The position numbers and the translations under genes were made by a program. Positions 16,106 through 25,115 of a DNA stretch of 64,000 nucleotides are shown here, in pieces. This stretch comes from Streptomyces populi (lineage in GTDB: Bacteria > Actinomycetota > Actinomycetes > Streptomycetales > Streptomycetaceae). The DNA is taken from positions 116,633 to 180,632 of the forward strand of contig NZ_KZ626845.1 in NCBI RefSeq assembly GCF_002911015.1, in the 5' to 3' direction. Numbering within the stretch: the first letter of the stretch is position 1; each line of letters starts with the position of its first letter. Under the pieces are notes generated by a model that made no database searches, had not been told where the DNA came from, and saw only the letters and a program-made list of their open reading frames with translations.

Positions 16106-16738
16106 TCAGCCGGAGGTTTCCGGTGCGCGGCGCGCGGTGTCGTCCCCGCCGTCGCCGCCGTTGACGCCCGCGCCGGCGAGCAGCGCGGCGGCGGTCGCGA
16201 GGGCGAGACCGTCGAGGCCCCGGCCCTGCATGACGGCCCGGACGCCGGATCCGTCGAAGGCGACGGTCAGTTGGCGCGCGAGGAGCTCGGGGTCCGCCGC
16301 TCCGCCGCGCTCCGCCTCCTGCCGGAAGAACGCGGTCAGCGCGTCCTTGCAGCGGCGCGCCACCAGGCTCGCGGGGTGGTCCGGCGCCTTCAGCTCGGCG
16401 GTCACCGCCACGAAGGGGCAGCCCCGGAAGTCGGGGCGCGCGGCCATCTCCTCCAGGCGTTCGAAGACGTGCAGGACGCGCTCCCGCGGCGGCCGGTCGT
16501 CGTCGGGGGGCAGCAGGAACGCCAGATAGGCGGGCGCCCTGCGCTCCAGGCTCGCCGCCAGCACGCCGTCCTTGCTGTCGAACAGCTGGTACATCGAGCG
16601 CTTGGACACTCCGGCCACCCGGCACAGCGCCTCGACACCGACGCCGACGCCCTCGCGGTAGAAGAGCTCCGCCGCGGCGTCGAGCAGTCGGTCACGGGTC
16701 GGTGAACCGGCGGTCGCGGTCGAGGTCGCCTGTGTCAT
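16106..16738 (-). CDS. TetR-family repressor
   Basis: A 210-aa regulator. The N-terminal domain is RDRLLDAAAELFYREGVGVGVEALCRVAGVSKRSMYQLFDSK in pieces, a typical TetR helix-turn-helix with the SMYQLF recognition region. The C-terminal half resembles the LmrA/YxaF-type ligand domain (RGCPFVAVTAEL). It is divergent from an SDR gene and separated from it by two identical palindromes, so it almost certainly represses both itself and the SDR. Confidence 0.9.
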   Translation of the reverse strand: MTQATSTATAGSPTRDRLLDAAAELFYREGVGVGVEALCRVAGVSKRSMYQLFDSKDGVLAASLERRAPAYLAFLLPPDDDRPPRERVLHVFERLEEMAARPDFRGCPFVAVTAELKAPDHPASLVARRCKDALTAFFRQEAERGGAADPELLARQLTVAFDGSGVRAVMQGRGLDGLALATAAALLAGAGVNGGDGGDDTARRAPETSG

Positions 16739-16771
16739 GAGCCCACCTTACGTTCTCCGCTTGCCTCCCGG

Positions 16772-16818
16772 AAACCGATCGGTTTACAGTGCGGACACGG
16801 TAGAAAACCGATCGGTTT
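16772..16818. promoter_or_regulatory. Twin TetR operator
   Basis: Two copies of the perfect 14-bp palindrome AAACCGATCGGTTT lie at 16772-16785 and 16805-16818, centres 33 bp apart (three helical turns), between the divergent TetR and SDR genes. This is typical of TetR operators. Confidence 0.85.
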
Positions 16819-16908
16819 ACGATGTGTCCGGCGCGGCGGGCCGCATCACCGGCCCCCGTTCCGCTCGTTTCCTCCCGATCACCGGCGACCCGCAAGAGGA
16901 GAAGGCTC

Positions 16909-17622
16909 ATGACCAGCATCGAAGGCTCGGTGGCGCTCGTGACGGGCGGCAGCCGCGGCATCGGCAGAGCCCTCGTGGACGCCCTCTACGAGCGCGGCGC
17001 CCGGAAGGTCTACGCGACCGCCCGCGACCCGCGGACCGTCGCGCACCCCGACGCGGTGCCGCTGGCCCTGGAGGTCACCGACCCCGCGTCGGTCGCGGCG
17101 GCCGCCGCGCAGGCCCAGGACGTCACCGTGCTGATCAACAACGCGGGCGCGACGGCCCCCACGTCGTTCCTGAACTCGCCCGTCGAGGACGTGCGGCGCG
17201 AGTTCGACATCAACTTCTTCGGGCCGCTCCTGACCACCCGGGCCTTCGTCCCGGTCCTGGAGCGCAACGGCGGCGGGCACATCCTCACCGTCCACTCGGT
17301 CCTGTCGTGGGTCACGGTGCCCGGCGCCGACGGCTACAGCGCGGCCAAGGCCGCCCTGTGGTCCCAGAGCAACGCGCTGCGGCTGGAGCTCCAGCCGCGC
17401 GGCATCCAGGTCACCGGGCTGCACGTCGGCTACGTCGACACGGATCTGACCGCGAGCCTCGACGTCCCCAAGGTCACCGCGCGCAGTGTCGCCGGGCAGG
17501 CCCTCGACGGGATCGAGACGGACGCCCACGAAGTCCTCGCGGACGCGCTCACCCGCCAGGTCAAGGCCGGTCTCTCGGGCGAACTGAGCGACCTGTACCC
17601 CCAGCTCGCCGTGGGGCGGTAA
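16909..17622 (+). CDS. Short-chain dehydrogenase/reductase
   Basis: A 237-aa classical SDR: cofactor motif TGGSRGIG near residues 11-18, NNAG, catalytic Ser in VHSVLSW and YSAAK (Tyr/Lys). The start has AGGAGAAGG upstream. It is controlled by the divergent TetR, a pairing found often in Streptomyces for detoxification or redox stress genes, so it may be unrelated to the polyketide. No substrate can be inferred. Confidence 0.9.
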   Translation: MTSIEGSVALVTGGSRGIGRALVDALYERGARKVYATARDPRTVAHPDAVPLALEVTDPASVAAAAAQAQDVTVLINNAGATAPTSFLNSPVEDVRREFDINFFGPLLTTRAFVPVLERNGGGHILTVHSVLSWVTVPGADGYSAAKAALWSQSNALRLELQPRGIQVTGLHVGYVDTDLTASLDVPKVTARSVAGQALDGIETDAHEVLADALTRQVKAGLSGELSDLYPQLAVGR

Positions 17623-17653
17623 CCCGCGGCGCGCTCCGCCTCCGAACCGCCCC
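17613..17653 (+). terminator. Hairpin after the SDR gene
   Basis: GGGGCGGT (17613-17620) pairs with ACCGCCCC (17646-17653). The stem overlaps the last codons and stop, with a 25-nt loop. Confidence 0.45.
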
Positions 17654-17744
17654 GCCCGCCTCGGGCAAAAACGTTTCGTAACGCGGAAGGGAGCGCCAGC
17701 GGTTCGCCATGGGGCGCCTGTTGCGGCCCGTGCATGATGACCAC

Positions 17745-18668
17745 ATGGATCTTCGAGTGTTCACAGAACCGCAGCAAGGCGCGACCTACGACACGCTGCT
17801 CCGCGTCGCCAAGGCCGCCGAAGACCTTCATTACGGAGCCTTCTTCCGCTCCGACCACTATGTGCACATGGGATCCGTCGACGGCCTCCCCGGTCCCACC
17901 GACGCGTGGATCACCCTGGCCGGCATCGCCCGCGAGACGAGCCGCATCCGCCTGGGCACCTTGATGACCGCCGGAACCTTTCGCCTCCCCGGCGTCCTCG
18001 CCATCCAGGTCGCCCAGGTCGACCAGATGTCCGGCGGCCGTGTCGAACTCGGCCTGGGCGCCGGGTGGTACGAAGCCGAACACACGGCGTACGGCATCCC
18101 GTTCCCGAAGGAGAAGTTCGGCAGGCTGGAGGAGCAACTCGCCGTCGTCACCGGGCTGTGGGGCACGCCGGTCGGCGAGCGGTTCACCTTCGACGGGACG
18201 TACTACCAGCTCAAGGACTCGCCCGCGCTGCCCAAGCCGGCGCAGTCGAAGGTGCCCGTCCTGATCGGCGGCCACGGCGCCCGGCGGACCCCGGCGCTCG
18301 CGGCGCGCTTCGCCGATGAGTTCAACATCCCTTTCGCCGGAATCGCCGACACGGAGCAGCAGTTCGGCCGGGTCCGCGCGGCCCTGCGGCAGGCCGGGCG
18401 CAAGGACGACGAACTCGTCTGCTCCAACGCCCTGGTGGTCTGCGTCGGCCGGACCGACGGCGAGGTGAGGCGGCGGGCGGACGCCATCGGCCGCGATGTC
18501 GACGAACTGAAGGCCAACGGACTCGCGGGCTCCCCGGCGGAGGTCGTCGAGCGGATCGCCCGGTACCAGGCGGTCGGTTCACAACGGATGTACCTCCAGA
18601 TGCTCGACCTGTCCGACCTGGACCACCTGGACCTGATCGCCTCCGAGGTGGCACCCCAGCTCGACTGA
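17745..18668 (+). CDS. LLM-class F420-dependent oxidoreductase
   Basis: A 307-aa TIM-barrel protein of the luciferase-like family that uses coenzyme F420 for hydride transfer. It starts MDLRVFTEPQQGATYDTLL, contains AFFRSDHY, RLGTLMTAGTFRLPG, GRVELGLGAGWYEAEH and PVLIGGHGARRTPALAARFADEFN. The ATG at 17745 is favoured by similarity of the N-terminus to this subgroup; an upstream in-frame ATG adds 12 unlikely residues. There is no good ribosome site, so the transcript may be leaderless. Substrate unknown. Confidence 0.88.
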   Translation: MDLRVFTEPQQGATYDTLLRVAKAAEDLHYGAFFRSDHYVHMGSVDGLPGPTDAWITLAGIARETSRIRLGTLMTAGTFRLPGVLAIQVAQVDQMSGGRVELGLGAGWYEAEHTAYGIPFPKEKFGRLEEQLAVVTGLWGTPVGERFTFDGTYYQLKDSPALPKPAQSKVPVLIGGHGARRTPALAARFADEFNIPFAGIADTEQQFGRVRAALRQAGRKDDELVCSNALVVCVGRTDGEVRRRADAIGRDVDELKANGLAGSPAEVVERIARYQAVGSQRMYLQMLDLSDLDHLDLIASEVAPQLD

Positions 18669-18781
18669 CCGCCTCCGGGGCGACGCCGCCCGGCCGGGCG
18701 CCGCGGTCCGCCCCGCCCCGGCCGGGTCGGACCGGCAGCGGGAACGGCACCGGACCACAGGCGCCCGGGCACGCGACGGCC

Positions 18782-18819
18782 GCAGGAGGCTCACGGGCGC
18801 GCAGGAGGCTCACGGGCGT
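18782..18819. repeat. Two tandem 19-bp repeats
   Basis: The unit starting GCAGGAGGCTCACGGGCG is present twice in direct tandem (18782-18800, 18801-18819; one base differs). It lies in the 273-nt GC-rich gap between two convergent genes, where nothing else was found. Confidence 0.6.
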
Positions 18820-18941
18820 GCGGGCGGGGGACGGACGGCGGCGCGCGGGTCGCGGACGTGCGGGCAGCCGCACGGGACCGCAGGCCACGCGGGCGGCGGC
18901 GCGCAGGTCACGGGGGCAGGGGGCGCACGGCCCGCGGTCGT

Positions 18942-19421
18942 CTACCCCGCGGCCGGATCCCGCTCCGCCACGCGTTTCTCGTCCCGCACCGCGAGACGTC
19001 TCAGCATCTCCAGGACGCGGTCCCGGGACTCGTCCGCCGCGTCGATCGCCTCCATGCACTGCCAGTAGGTCCCCTCGTCGTCCGCCGCGCAGGCGATGCC
19101 GACCAGGGCTATGCCGACTTCGGCGAGGAGGCCGCCGAGGCAGAGCAGGGCCTCGCGCGCGTCGCCCAGCTCCGTGAGCCGGGCGGCCCGTAAGGCACCG
19201 ACCTCGAGGGCGTGGTCGCCGAGGATTCCGCAGCCGCGTCCCGCCAGTTCGGTCAACCCCAGGGCCTCACCCCGGAGTTCCGGAGGTCCGGACACGGCGA
19301 GACGGCTGCCGACCGCCTGCGCCAGGGAATGCGCCTGCCACGCCTCCGCCATCTTCTCCGGAGTCTCGCCGCTCTCCGCCAGGGCACGTCTGCTCGCCGC
19401 GATGAGCCGCACCGCTTCCAT
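18942..19421 (-). CDS. Conserved Streptomyces protein of unknown function (DUF6099-like)
   Basis: A 159-aa soluble, helix-rich protein, Ala/Leu-rich, with segments EAWQAHSLAQAVGSRLAV, PPELRGEALGLTELAGRGCG and LLAEVGIALVGIACAADDEG, ending in a charged tail. From memory it resembles the streptomycete DUF6099 group, but I could not check this. No signal peptide, membrane helix or catalytic motif is visible. The start at ATG 19421 has GGGGGCAG upstream. The 190-nt gap to 19615 holds nothing recognisable. Confidence 0.7.
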   Translation of the reverse strand: MEAVRLIAASRRALAESGETPEKMAEAWQAHSLAQAVGSRLAVSGPPELRGEALGLTELAGRGCGILGDHALEVGALRAARLTELGDAREALLCLGGLLAEVGIALVGIACAADDEGTYWQCMEAIDAADESRDRVLEMLRRLAVRDEKRVAERDPAAG

Positions 19422-19614
19422 GCGCTGCCCCCGTCTGTCCGACGCGCTCTCGCACGTCCAGCCGAACTCCCTTGTTCACTACCCAGAGTGAGGGTGCTTG
19501 AGACAGAAAGCCAGAGGAAGCCCGAAATCTGTGGACACGGAATCGCATCGGAGCGGCTTCACGACTACAAGGAGTAGCGAATTCCGTTTTTGCGTGCCGT
19601 GCGGAGGTCGCCCG

Positions 19615-19947
19615 TCAGGGGTCCTCCGGCACCGGGAACCTCCGCTCGTTCCGGTCGATCTTCGCGTCGAGCGCCGCGAGCGGGTCGATGTCCAGCACCT
19701 CGCAGAGCTGGAGCAGATACGCGAGGACGTCCGCGACCTCGTCGGTGACACGGTGCGCGGTGTCCGCGTCCCGCATCACACGGGCCGACTCCTCCGGCGT
19801 CAACCACTGGAAGATCTCCAGGAGTTCGGACGCCTCCACACTCAGGGCGGAGACCAGGTTCTTGGGGGTGTGGTACGGCTGCCAGTTCCGCGCGGCCGCG
19901 AACTCGGCCAGTCTGCGCTGTAGCGTCGCCACGTCCAGTCCACTCAC
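19615..19947 (-). CDS. MazG-like nucleotide pyrophosphohydrolase
   Basis: A 110-aa all-alpha NTP pyrophosphatase of the MazG/dCTPase (RS21-C6) type, which cleaves NTPs to NMP and PPi for house-cleaning. Diagnostic acidic metal motifs are present: VEASELLEIFQWL (E-x2-E) and DEVADVLAYLLQL (E-x2-D). NWQPYHTPKNL near the start is typical of the short bacterial subgroup. GTG start at 19947. Confidence 0.9.
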   Translation of the reverse strand: MSGLDVATLQRRLAEFAAARNWQPYHTPKNLVSALSVEASELLEIFQWLTPEESARVMRDADTAHRVTDEVADVLAYLLQLCEVLDIDPLAALDAKIDRNERRFPVPEDP

Positions 19948-19980
19948 GGCGTCAGGTCTATCACCCCCGGCCCGGTCCGC

Positions 19981-21138
19981 TCACGGCGTCAGGTCCGCCA
20001 CCGTGACCCCGGCCGTCCCGGACACGTGGGCCCCGTCGCTCACCGCGCCCAGCAGCCGGACGTGCCCCCGCTCGCACATCCGCGCCGCCAGCCGCACCAG
20101 TTCCGCGGTCTGCCGGACGTCCAGCCCGCGGTCGAGGCCGTCGGCCAGGACCGTCAGCGACTGGAACGCGGCCGGGACCTCGCCCGCCGGGTCGACCTCC
20201 AGGACACCGGGCCCGGTGAGCAGCACGAGGGCGAGCGCGAGATACCTCAACTCACCGTCCCCGAGCAGCCCGAGCGGCGTACGGACTCCGTCGCCGCGGT
20301 CGAGGAGGGCACGGACGGTACCGTCGCCGAGCACCTCGGCCAGGACGTCCGTGACCGGGCCGGCGCATCCGGCGCGGACCGCCGCGACCAGGTGGGCGTA
20401 CCGGTGACCGCACTCCGACCTCGTACGCCACAGCACTTCGGCGAGGTTGCCGCAGCCGCGCAGCAGCCGCCCCGAGCCGAGCGGAACGGGTGCGCGCACG
20501 GAGTCCGGATCCGGATCGCAGACGTAGACGGACCGCAGGGCGAGCACCATCTGCTCGGCCGCGGCCAGGACCTGACGCTCCCCCGCGGTGCGTCCCGCGA
20601 CGCGCAGGGGCAGCAGCGCGGTGCCGAGGCGGTCGTCGGGGAGCGGGACCCGCGTCACCGAGGAGGAGCCGCCGGTGTGCCAGGCGGCCTGGACGAAGGG
20701 GCGGCCCGGGTCGCGCAGCGCCGTCTCCAGCAGGGTCCGCCCTCCCGCCGACAACCGCTCGCCCACGACGCGCAGTCCGGGTTCGGCCTGAACGGCGACG
20801 TCCAGCCGGACCGGGCCCCCGGGTCCGTCGACCGTGCAGCCGATGCGGAAACCCCGGCGGTGCTGGGCGTCGGGCCGGGACCGCTCGGGCACACAGGCGG
20901 CCGGGTCCGGGAACACCTCCTGGAGCCCGGCACCGGCACCGAGCCGCGCCAGCGCCTCGTAGGCCCGCAGCGCGCTCGTCTTGCCGCTGCCGCTGGGGCC
21001 GACGACGAGGGTCAGCGGTCCGAGCGGGAGCCGGACGCGGCGATGGGCGGCGAAGGCGGCGAGCCGCAGCTCGGTGACGCCCGGACGGACCGGGCGCGCC
21101 TCCACCGCCGCGGGGGCTTCCGGCGAGGACAGGGTCAT
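19981..21138 (-). CDS. AAA/SMC-RecF-like ATPase
   Basis: A 385-aa P-loop protein. Walker A GPSGSGKTSALRA lies about residues 47-59 after a short strand LGPLTLVV, as in RecF/ABC-type AAA_21 ATPases. A signature-like GLLGDGELRYLALALVLL and a Walker B-like GVLEVDPAGEVPA follow in the C-terminal half. The Walker B is unusual in having no DEP/DEI acidic pair. The ATG at 21138 is preferred over one 21 nt upstream. It is 33 nt upstream of the MazG-like gene on the same strand. Function unknown. Confidence 0.75.
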   Translation of the reverse strand: MTLSSPEAPAAVEARPVRPGVTELRLAAFAAHRRVRLPLGPLTLVVGPSGSGKTSALRAYEALARLGAGAGLQEVFPDPAACVPERSRPDAQHRRGFRIGCTVDGPGGPVRLDVAVQAEPGLRVVGERLSAGGRTLLETALRDPGRPFVQAAWHTGGSSSVTRVPLPDDRLGTALLPLRVAGRTAGERQVLAAAEQMVLALRSVYVCDPDPDSVRAPVPLGSGRLLRGCGNLAEVLWRTRSECGHRYAHLVAAVRAGCAGPVTDVLAEVLGDGTVRALLDRGDGVRTPLGLLGDGELRYLALALVLLTGPGVLEVDPAGEVPAAFQSLTVLADGLDRGLDVRQTAELVRLAARMCERGHVRLLGAVSDGAHVSGTAGVTVADLTP

Positions 21139-21267
21139 ATGCGGACGGTAGGCCTCCACGGCGAGGCGAACCGTTACGCCCGGGGGACCTTCCTACGATC
21201 GGGGGACGGGTCCCCGATCGAGGCCGGGCGCCGCCAGGAGCCGGGAACCGTCAGAGACCGGGCGCCG

Positions 21268-21657
21268 TCAGAGACCGGGAACGCCGACCCCCTCCATCAG
21301 ACCGCGCACCTCGGTCCCCGGAGGCGTCAGCAGGAACACGTTCCGGTCGACCCGGTGCATGCCGCTGGCGAGGCCGAAGACCACGCCCGTGCTGAAGTCC
21401 AGGACCCGCTTGGCGACCTCGGTCTCCGCGCCGGTCAGGTCGAGGAGCACGGGGATGCCCGACATGAGCGTCTCGGCGACGTCACGGGCGTCCGCGAAGA
21501 CGTTGACCCGCAGGACCACGAAGCGGCGCCGCGTCTCGGTCTCGGCCTCGGGGATCGACCGGTGGCGCACCGCCGACGGCCAGGCGTCCCGGCCGCGCAA
21601 CGGAACGACCTGGGCGAGCCCTTCCCACTGTTCATCGGTGACGTCGTGGCCGTTCAT
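21268..21657 (-). CDS. SepF-family protein
   Basis: A 129-aa protein of the SepF fold (DUF552): VLRVNVFADARDVAETLMSGIPVLLDLTGAETEVAKRVLDFSTGVVFGLASGMHRVDRNVFLLTP contains the dimerising beta-sheet core. The canonical SepF anchors FtsZ to the membrane and sits in the dcw cluster; this lone, shorter copy lacks an obvious N-terminal amphipathic helix and is likely one of the extra SepF-like paralogues of Streptomyces. The start at 21657 has GGGGTGG upstream. Confidence 0.85.
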   Translation of the reverse strand: MNGHDVTDEQWEGLAQVVPLRGRDAWPSAVRHRSIPEAETETRRRFVVLRVNVFADARDVAETLMSGIPVLLDLTGAETEVAKRVLDFSTGVVFGLASGMHRVDRNVFLLTPPGTEVRGLMEGVGVPGL

Positions 21658-21832
21658 CGATCCACCCCGTCCTGGCTCGCACTCGTTGTCTGCACCGGGC
21701 AATTCTTACGCATGGTCACCCGTTCGGCCCAACAACGACACGGTACGCGACCCGGACCGGGAGTCGACGCGTGCGGCAAACTGCGCATATGAACATCTAT
21801 CCATCACTCCACACGGCGAACGAGGCCTCCCC

Positions 21833-22252
21833 ATGAGCCTGAGCATCCGCAACCAGCTCCCCGGCACGGTCGTCTCCGTCACCCCCGGTGAGGTGATGGC
21901 GACGGTGAAGGTCCGGCTCGACGCCGGACAGGAGATCACCGCGGCCGTCACCCTGGAGGCCGTGCAGGAACTCGGCCTGGCGTCCGGCTCCACCGTGCGG
22001 GCCCTGGTCAAGTCCACGGAGGTCTCCCTCGCGACCGGTCCGGTGGACGGGCTGAGCATCCGCAACCAGCTTCCGGGCACGGTCACCGACGTCACCTCCG
22101 GCGGCGCCATGGCCCGCGTCAAGGTCCGGATCGCGGGGGCCGAACTGACCTCGGCGATCGCCAAGGACGCGGTCTCGGAACTGGGCCTCTCGGCGGGTTC
22201 CGAGGTCGTCGCGCTCATCAAGTCCACCGAGGTGTCGCTGTCCGGTGCCTGA
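21833..22252 (+). CDS. Two-domain molbindin (TOBE/Mop) protein
   Basis: A 139-aa protein made of two ~68-residue Mop/TOBE repeats, each starting LSIRNQLPGTV and ending VKSTEVSLA or IKSTEVSLS. Molbindins bind molybdate or tungstate oxyanions at domain interfaces in storage or sensing. The tandem arrangement equals a pre-joined dimer (di-Mop). The ATG at 21833 starts directly at the first repeat. No molybdate transporter genes lie next to it. Confidence 0.9.
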   Translation: MSLSIRNQLPGTVVSVTPGEVMATVKVRLDAGQEITAAVTLEAVQELGLASGSTVRALVKSTEVSLATGPVDGLSIRNQLPGTVTDVTSGGAMARVKVRIAGAELTSAIAKDAVSELGLSAGSEVVALIKSTEVSLSGA

Positions 22253-22351
22253 CGTGTCCGGCGGCCCGCAGGCGTGCTCTTACTCGCCTCACACCGGACT
22301 CTTCACGTCCCGTCGCACACCGCTCACCAGCGGTAATTAGCGTACGGGGCC

Positions 22352-24094
22352 GTGTACTCGGCAGAAATCGAGCCTGCGCCCGCCCGTCGGCAGGCCCCTT
22401 CGACGCTCTCACCCGGCGGGCCGGTCGCACGGCGGGACCCGGACGGGGCGCCCGCACAGTGGCACCGCCTCCTGACGCTCCTGGCCGACATCAGCCTGTT
22501 CATCGGCACGCGCCCGCTGTGGGCGCAGGCCGTCGGCCACCGGCTCGTCGTGGCGGCGGTCGTCTCGCTCTGCTACGCCACGATCCTGGCGACGGGCGTA
22601 CTGACCCTCGTGGTGCGCCGGAGCCGTTCGCTGGCGCGGCTCGACCTCGTCGTCCTGGTGACCGCGGTGACGCTCGTGGTGTGCGGACTGGTCATGAACC
22701 ACCAGGGCAGCGACGAGTCGGTCCTCACCACCCGGGCCGCCCACGAGTTCCTCGCCGGCCACCAGGTCTACGGCCGTCCGTGGCCCTGGCTCTTCGGCCA
22801 CGGCGTCGCCCTCACCGCGACGATGAACGGCGGCTACGACTACACGTACGGCTATCCGCCGCTCGCGCTGATGCTCACCGCGCCGCTGCTGTGGATCGGA
22901 CACGGTTCGGCCGCCGCGACGGCGGTCAGCACCGGGGCCCTGATCGCGGGCACGGTCACCATGTGGCGGACGCTGCCGGTGCCCTGGCGGTCCGCCGCGA
23001 CGCTGGCCTGCGTCGGGTTCGGTCTGCTGCCGACGTACGCGCGGCTCGGCTATCCGGCGGTCCTCGCCTGCGCCCTGCTCGTCCCGGTGGTCGTGGGATG
23101 GCCGCGGACGGGCGGCGGGGGACGGGGCGACCTCGTACGGGCGGCCTGCCTCGGGGCGGCCTGCGCGGCGCAGCAACTCCCCTGGTTCCTCGCGCCGTTC
23201 CTGCTGGCCGGGGTGTACGCGCTGCGCCGCGGCGACCTCGGCGCGCGGGCGGCGGCGGTCGCGGTGGGCCGCTTCGTCGGCGTCGCCGCCACCACCTGGC
23301 TGCTGATCAACGCGTACTTCGTCGTGAGCGAGCCGCGCTCCTGGCTCTCCGGGATCGCGCTGCCCCTCACCCAGGACGCGAACGTCCACGGGCAGGGTCT
23401 GGTCGACATCTCGCTGTACTTCACCGACGGCAGCGACCGCCTCGTCTGGTACGCGCACGCGAGCCTGCTGCTCGCGGCGGGTCTGCTGGCGCTGTTCGTG
23501 CTGTTCGTGCGGCGGCTGGGACCGGCGGCGACGGTGCTGCCCTGGTGCGCCTTCTACGTGGCGACCCGTTCGCAGGACGGCTACTACCTGCTGATGACGC
23601 CGTTGTGGGTGGCCGCCGCGATCACCGCGCCCTGGCAGTCCTTCAGGACGGCGTGGCAGCCCCGCCCCGTCTTCCTGCGCGGTCCGCGCCGGCGCGGGGC
23701 CCGGGTGGCCGCGGTCGTCCTGCTGCTGGCGCCGTCGGCGGCCGCGGCGGGCCTGGCGGCCACCGGGTCACCGCCGCTGCGCATGCGGGTCACCGAGGCG
23801 CACCGCACCGCCCGGGCGCTGACCGGCATCACGGTCGGGGTCACCAACCTCGGTGCCGCGGACCTGAGTCCACACTTCACGCTGGCCACGGGCCAGGGCA
23901 CGAGCCCCTACTGGACGGTGGCGTCCGGCCCCTCCACCCTGGCCGGACACTCCTCCGGGCGCTACGAACTCCGGCCTCCGAAAGGGGGGTTCGCGCTCCC
24001 GCGGGCCGGCGTACGCGTGCGCCTGCAAGCCGTCTCGGCGGCGCCGATGACCCTGTCGAGCACGGACCTCGATCTGTCGGCGGACCGGCCCTGA
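22352..24094 (+). CDS. Polytopic membrane protein, GT-C/DUF2029-like
   Basis: A 580-aa membrane protein with ~10-11 hydrophobic segments between residues 45 and 480, then an extracytoplasmic ~90-residue C-terminal domain (beta-rich, HSSGRYELRPPKGGFALP). The first loop carries acidic and aromatic residues (QGSDES, NGGYDYTYGYPP), as in polyprenol-phosphate-sugar-dependent GT-C transferases. GTG start at 22352. A mannosyl or arabinosyl transfer role is only a guess from this architecture. Confidence 0.65.
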   Translation: MYSAEIEPAPARRQAPSTLSPGGPVARRDPDGAPAQWHRLLTLLADISLFIGTRPLWAQAVGHRLVVAAVVSLCYATILATGVLTLVVRRSRSLARLDLVVLVTAVTLVVCGLVMNHQGSDESVLTTRAAHEFLAGHQVYGRPWPWLFGHGVALTATMNGGYDYTYGYPPLALMLTAPLLWIGHGSAAATAVSTGALIAGTVTMWRTLPVPWRSAATLACVGFGLLPTYARLGYPAVLACALLVPVVVGWPRTGGGGRGDLVRAACLGAACAAQQLPWFLAPFLLAGVYALRRGDLGARAAAVAVGRFVGVAATTWLLINAYFVVSEPRSWLSGIALPLTQDANVHGQGLVDISLYFTDGSDRLVWYAHASLLLAAGLLALFVLFVRRLGPAATVLPWCAFYVATRSQDGYYLLMTPLWVAAAITAPWQSFRTAWQPRPVFLRGPRRRGARVAAVVLLLAPSAAAAGLAATGSPPLRMRVTEAHRTARALTGITVGVTNLGAADLSPHFTLATGQGTSPYWTVASGPSTLAGHSSGRYELRPPKGGFALPRAGVRVRLQAVSAAPMTLSSTDLDLSADRP

Positions 24095-24279
24095 GCGCCG
24101 TGCCGTGCGTCCCGCCCGGACGGCGGATCGGTGCGCGTGACTGTTCGCCGGGCACCGGCGCGTGCTGGAATGTCCCGTCGCCCGGCTGTACGCGGACGTG
24201 CGTCGTCCGGATCCGCACCGGATCCATGCCGGACCGGCGAGGTCGTGAAGGTCACCATCGCCGAACCACCGGGACTGTG

Positions 24280-25077
24280 ATGCCGATGACGAAGACGTCG
24301 GACTTCTCGCACCGCACGGGCGTCGCGTTCGTGTCCGGCGGCACCGGAGGCATCGGCGCGGCGATCGTGCGGATCCTCGCCGAGCGGGGCAGTGACGTGG
24401 TGTTCACCTATCGCTCCAGCAGGGAGGCCGCCGACGCGCTCGCGGCGCGGACGACGGAGGAGTTCGCGGAGCAGGGCCGCCGTGTGACACCCCTGCGGCT
24501 CGACCTGGGCGAGGAACGGTCCGTCGCCGAGGCCGTGTCCGGGACGGCCGCCGCGTTCGGGGGACTGCACACCCTCGTCCACGCGGCGGGCCCGCATGTG
24601 CCGATGGTGCACCTGAGCGGAGTGACACCGAGCGAGTTCCGGACCCAGCTCGACGTGGACGCGGGCGCGTTCTTCAACCTGGTGCACCCCGCGCTGCCGC
24701 TGCTGCGGGAGAGCGGGGGCAGCGTCGTCGTCGTCACCACCGTGGCCACCCGCCGGTTCCCGGTGCGCGACGGGCTCTCCTCGGGGCCGAAGGGGGCGGT
24801 CGAGGCGGTCGCCCGGGCCCTGGCCGCCGAGGAGGGCCGCTACGGCGTCCGGGTGAACTGCGTCGGACCCGGCATGCTGACCGACGGCACCGCCGCCCGT
24901 CTGATCGGGTCCGGTGAACTCGACGAGGCGGCACTGGAGATCACCCGCCGCAACACCCCGCTGCGCCGCTTCGGCACCGCGCGGGACGTCGCCGAGGCCG
25001 TCGCGTTCCTGGCGTCGGACCGCGCGGGCTTCATCACCGGGCAGGCACTGGGAGTGGACGGCGGGTACAGCGTCTAG
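24280..25077 (+). CDS. FabG-like short-chain dehydrogenase
   Basis: A 265-aa SDR: SGGTGGIG cofactor loop, HAAG in place of NNAG, and C-terminal FLASDRAGFITGQALGVDGGYSV as in FabG-type 3-oxoacyl reductases. The usual YxxxK position reads LSSGPKGAVEA, so the catalytic Tyr appears replaced by Ser/Gly context while Lys is kept. Activity is therefore uncertain. It sits alone, convergent with the next gene. Confidence 0.8.
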   Translation: MPMTKTSDFSHRTGVAFVSGGTGGIGAAIVRILAERGSDVVFTYRSSREAADALAARTTEEFAEQGRRVTPLRLDLGEERSVAEAVSGTAAAFGGLHTLVHAAGPHVPMVHLSGVTPSEFRTQLDVDAGAFFNLVHPALPLLRESGGSVVVVTTVATRRFPVRDGLSSGPKGAVEAVARALAAEEGRYGVRVNCVGPGMLTDGTAARLIGSGELDEAALEITRRNTPLRRFGTARDVAEAVAFLASDRAGFITGQALGVDGGYSV

Positions 25078-25115
25078 ACGAACCGGGGGCGGGGGACTCG
25101 GCGTACACCGGTGGG

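Noticed and set aside
17720..17744. Promoter-like TTGCGG and CATGAT just before the F420 oxidoreductase
   Set aside because: The spacing between the two boxes is too short for a standard sigma-70-type promoter. Only the suggestion of a leaderless transcript is kept.
22459..24279. Long open frame preceding the FabG-like gene
   Set aside because: It is a shadow of the membrane-protein gene on the same strand. The SDR similarity begins only at 24280.
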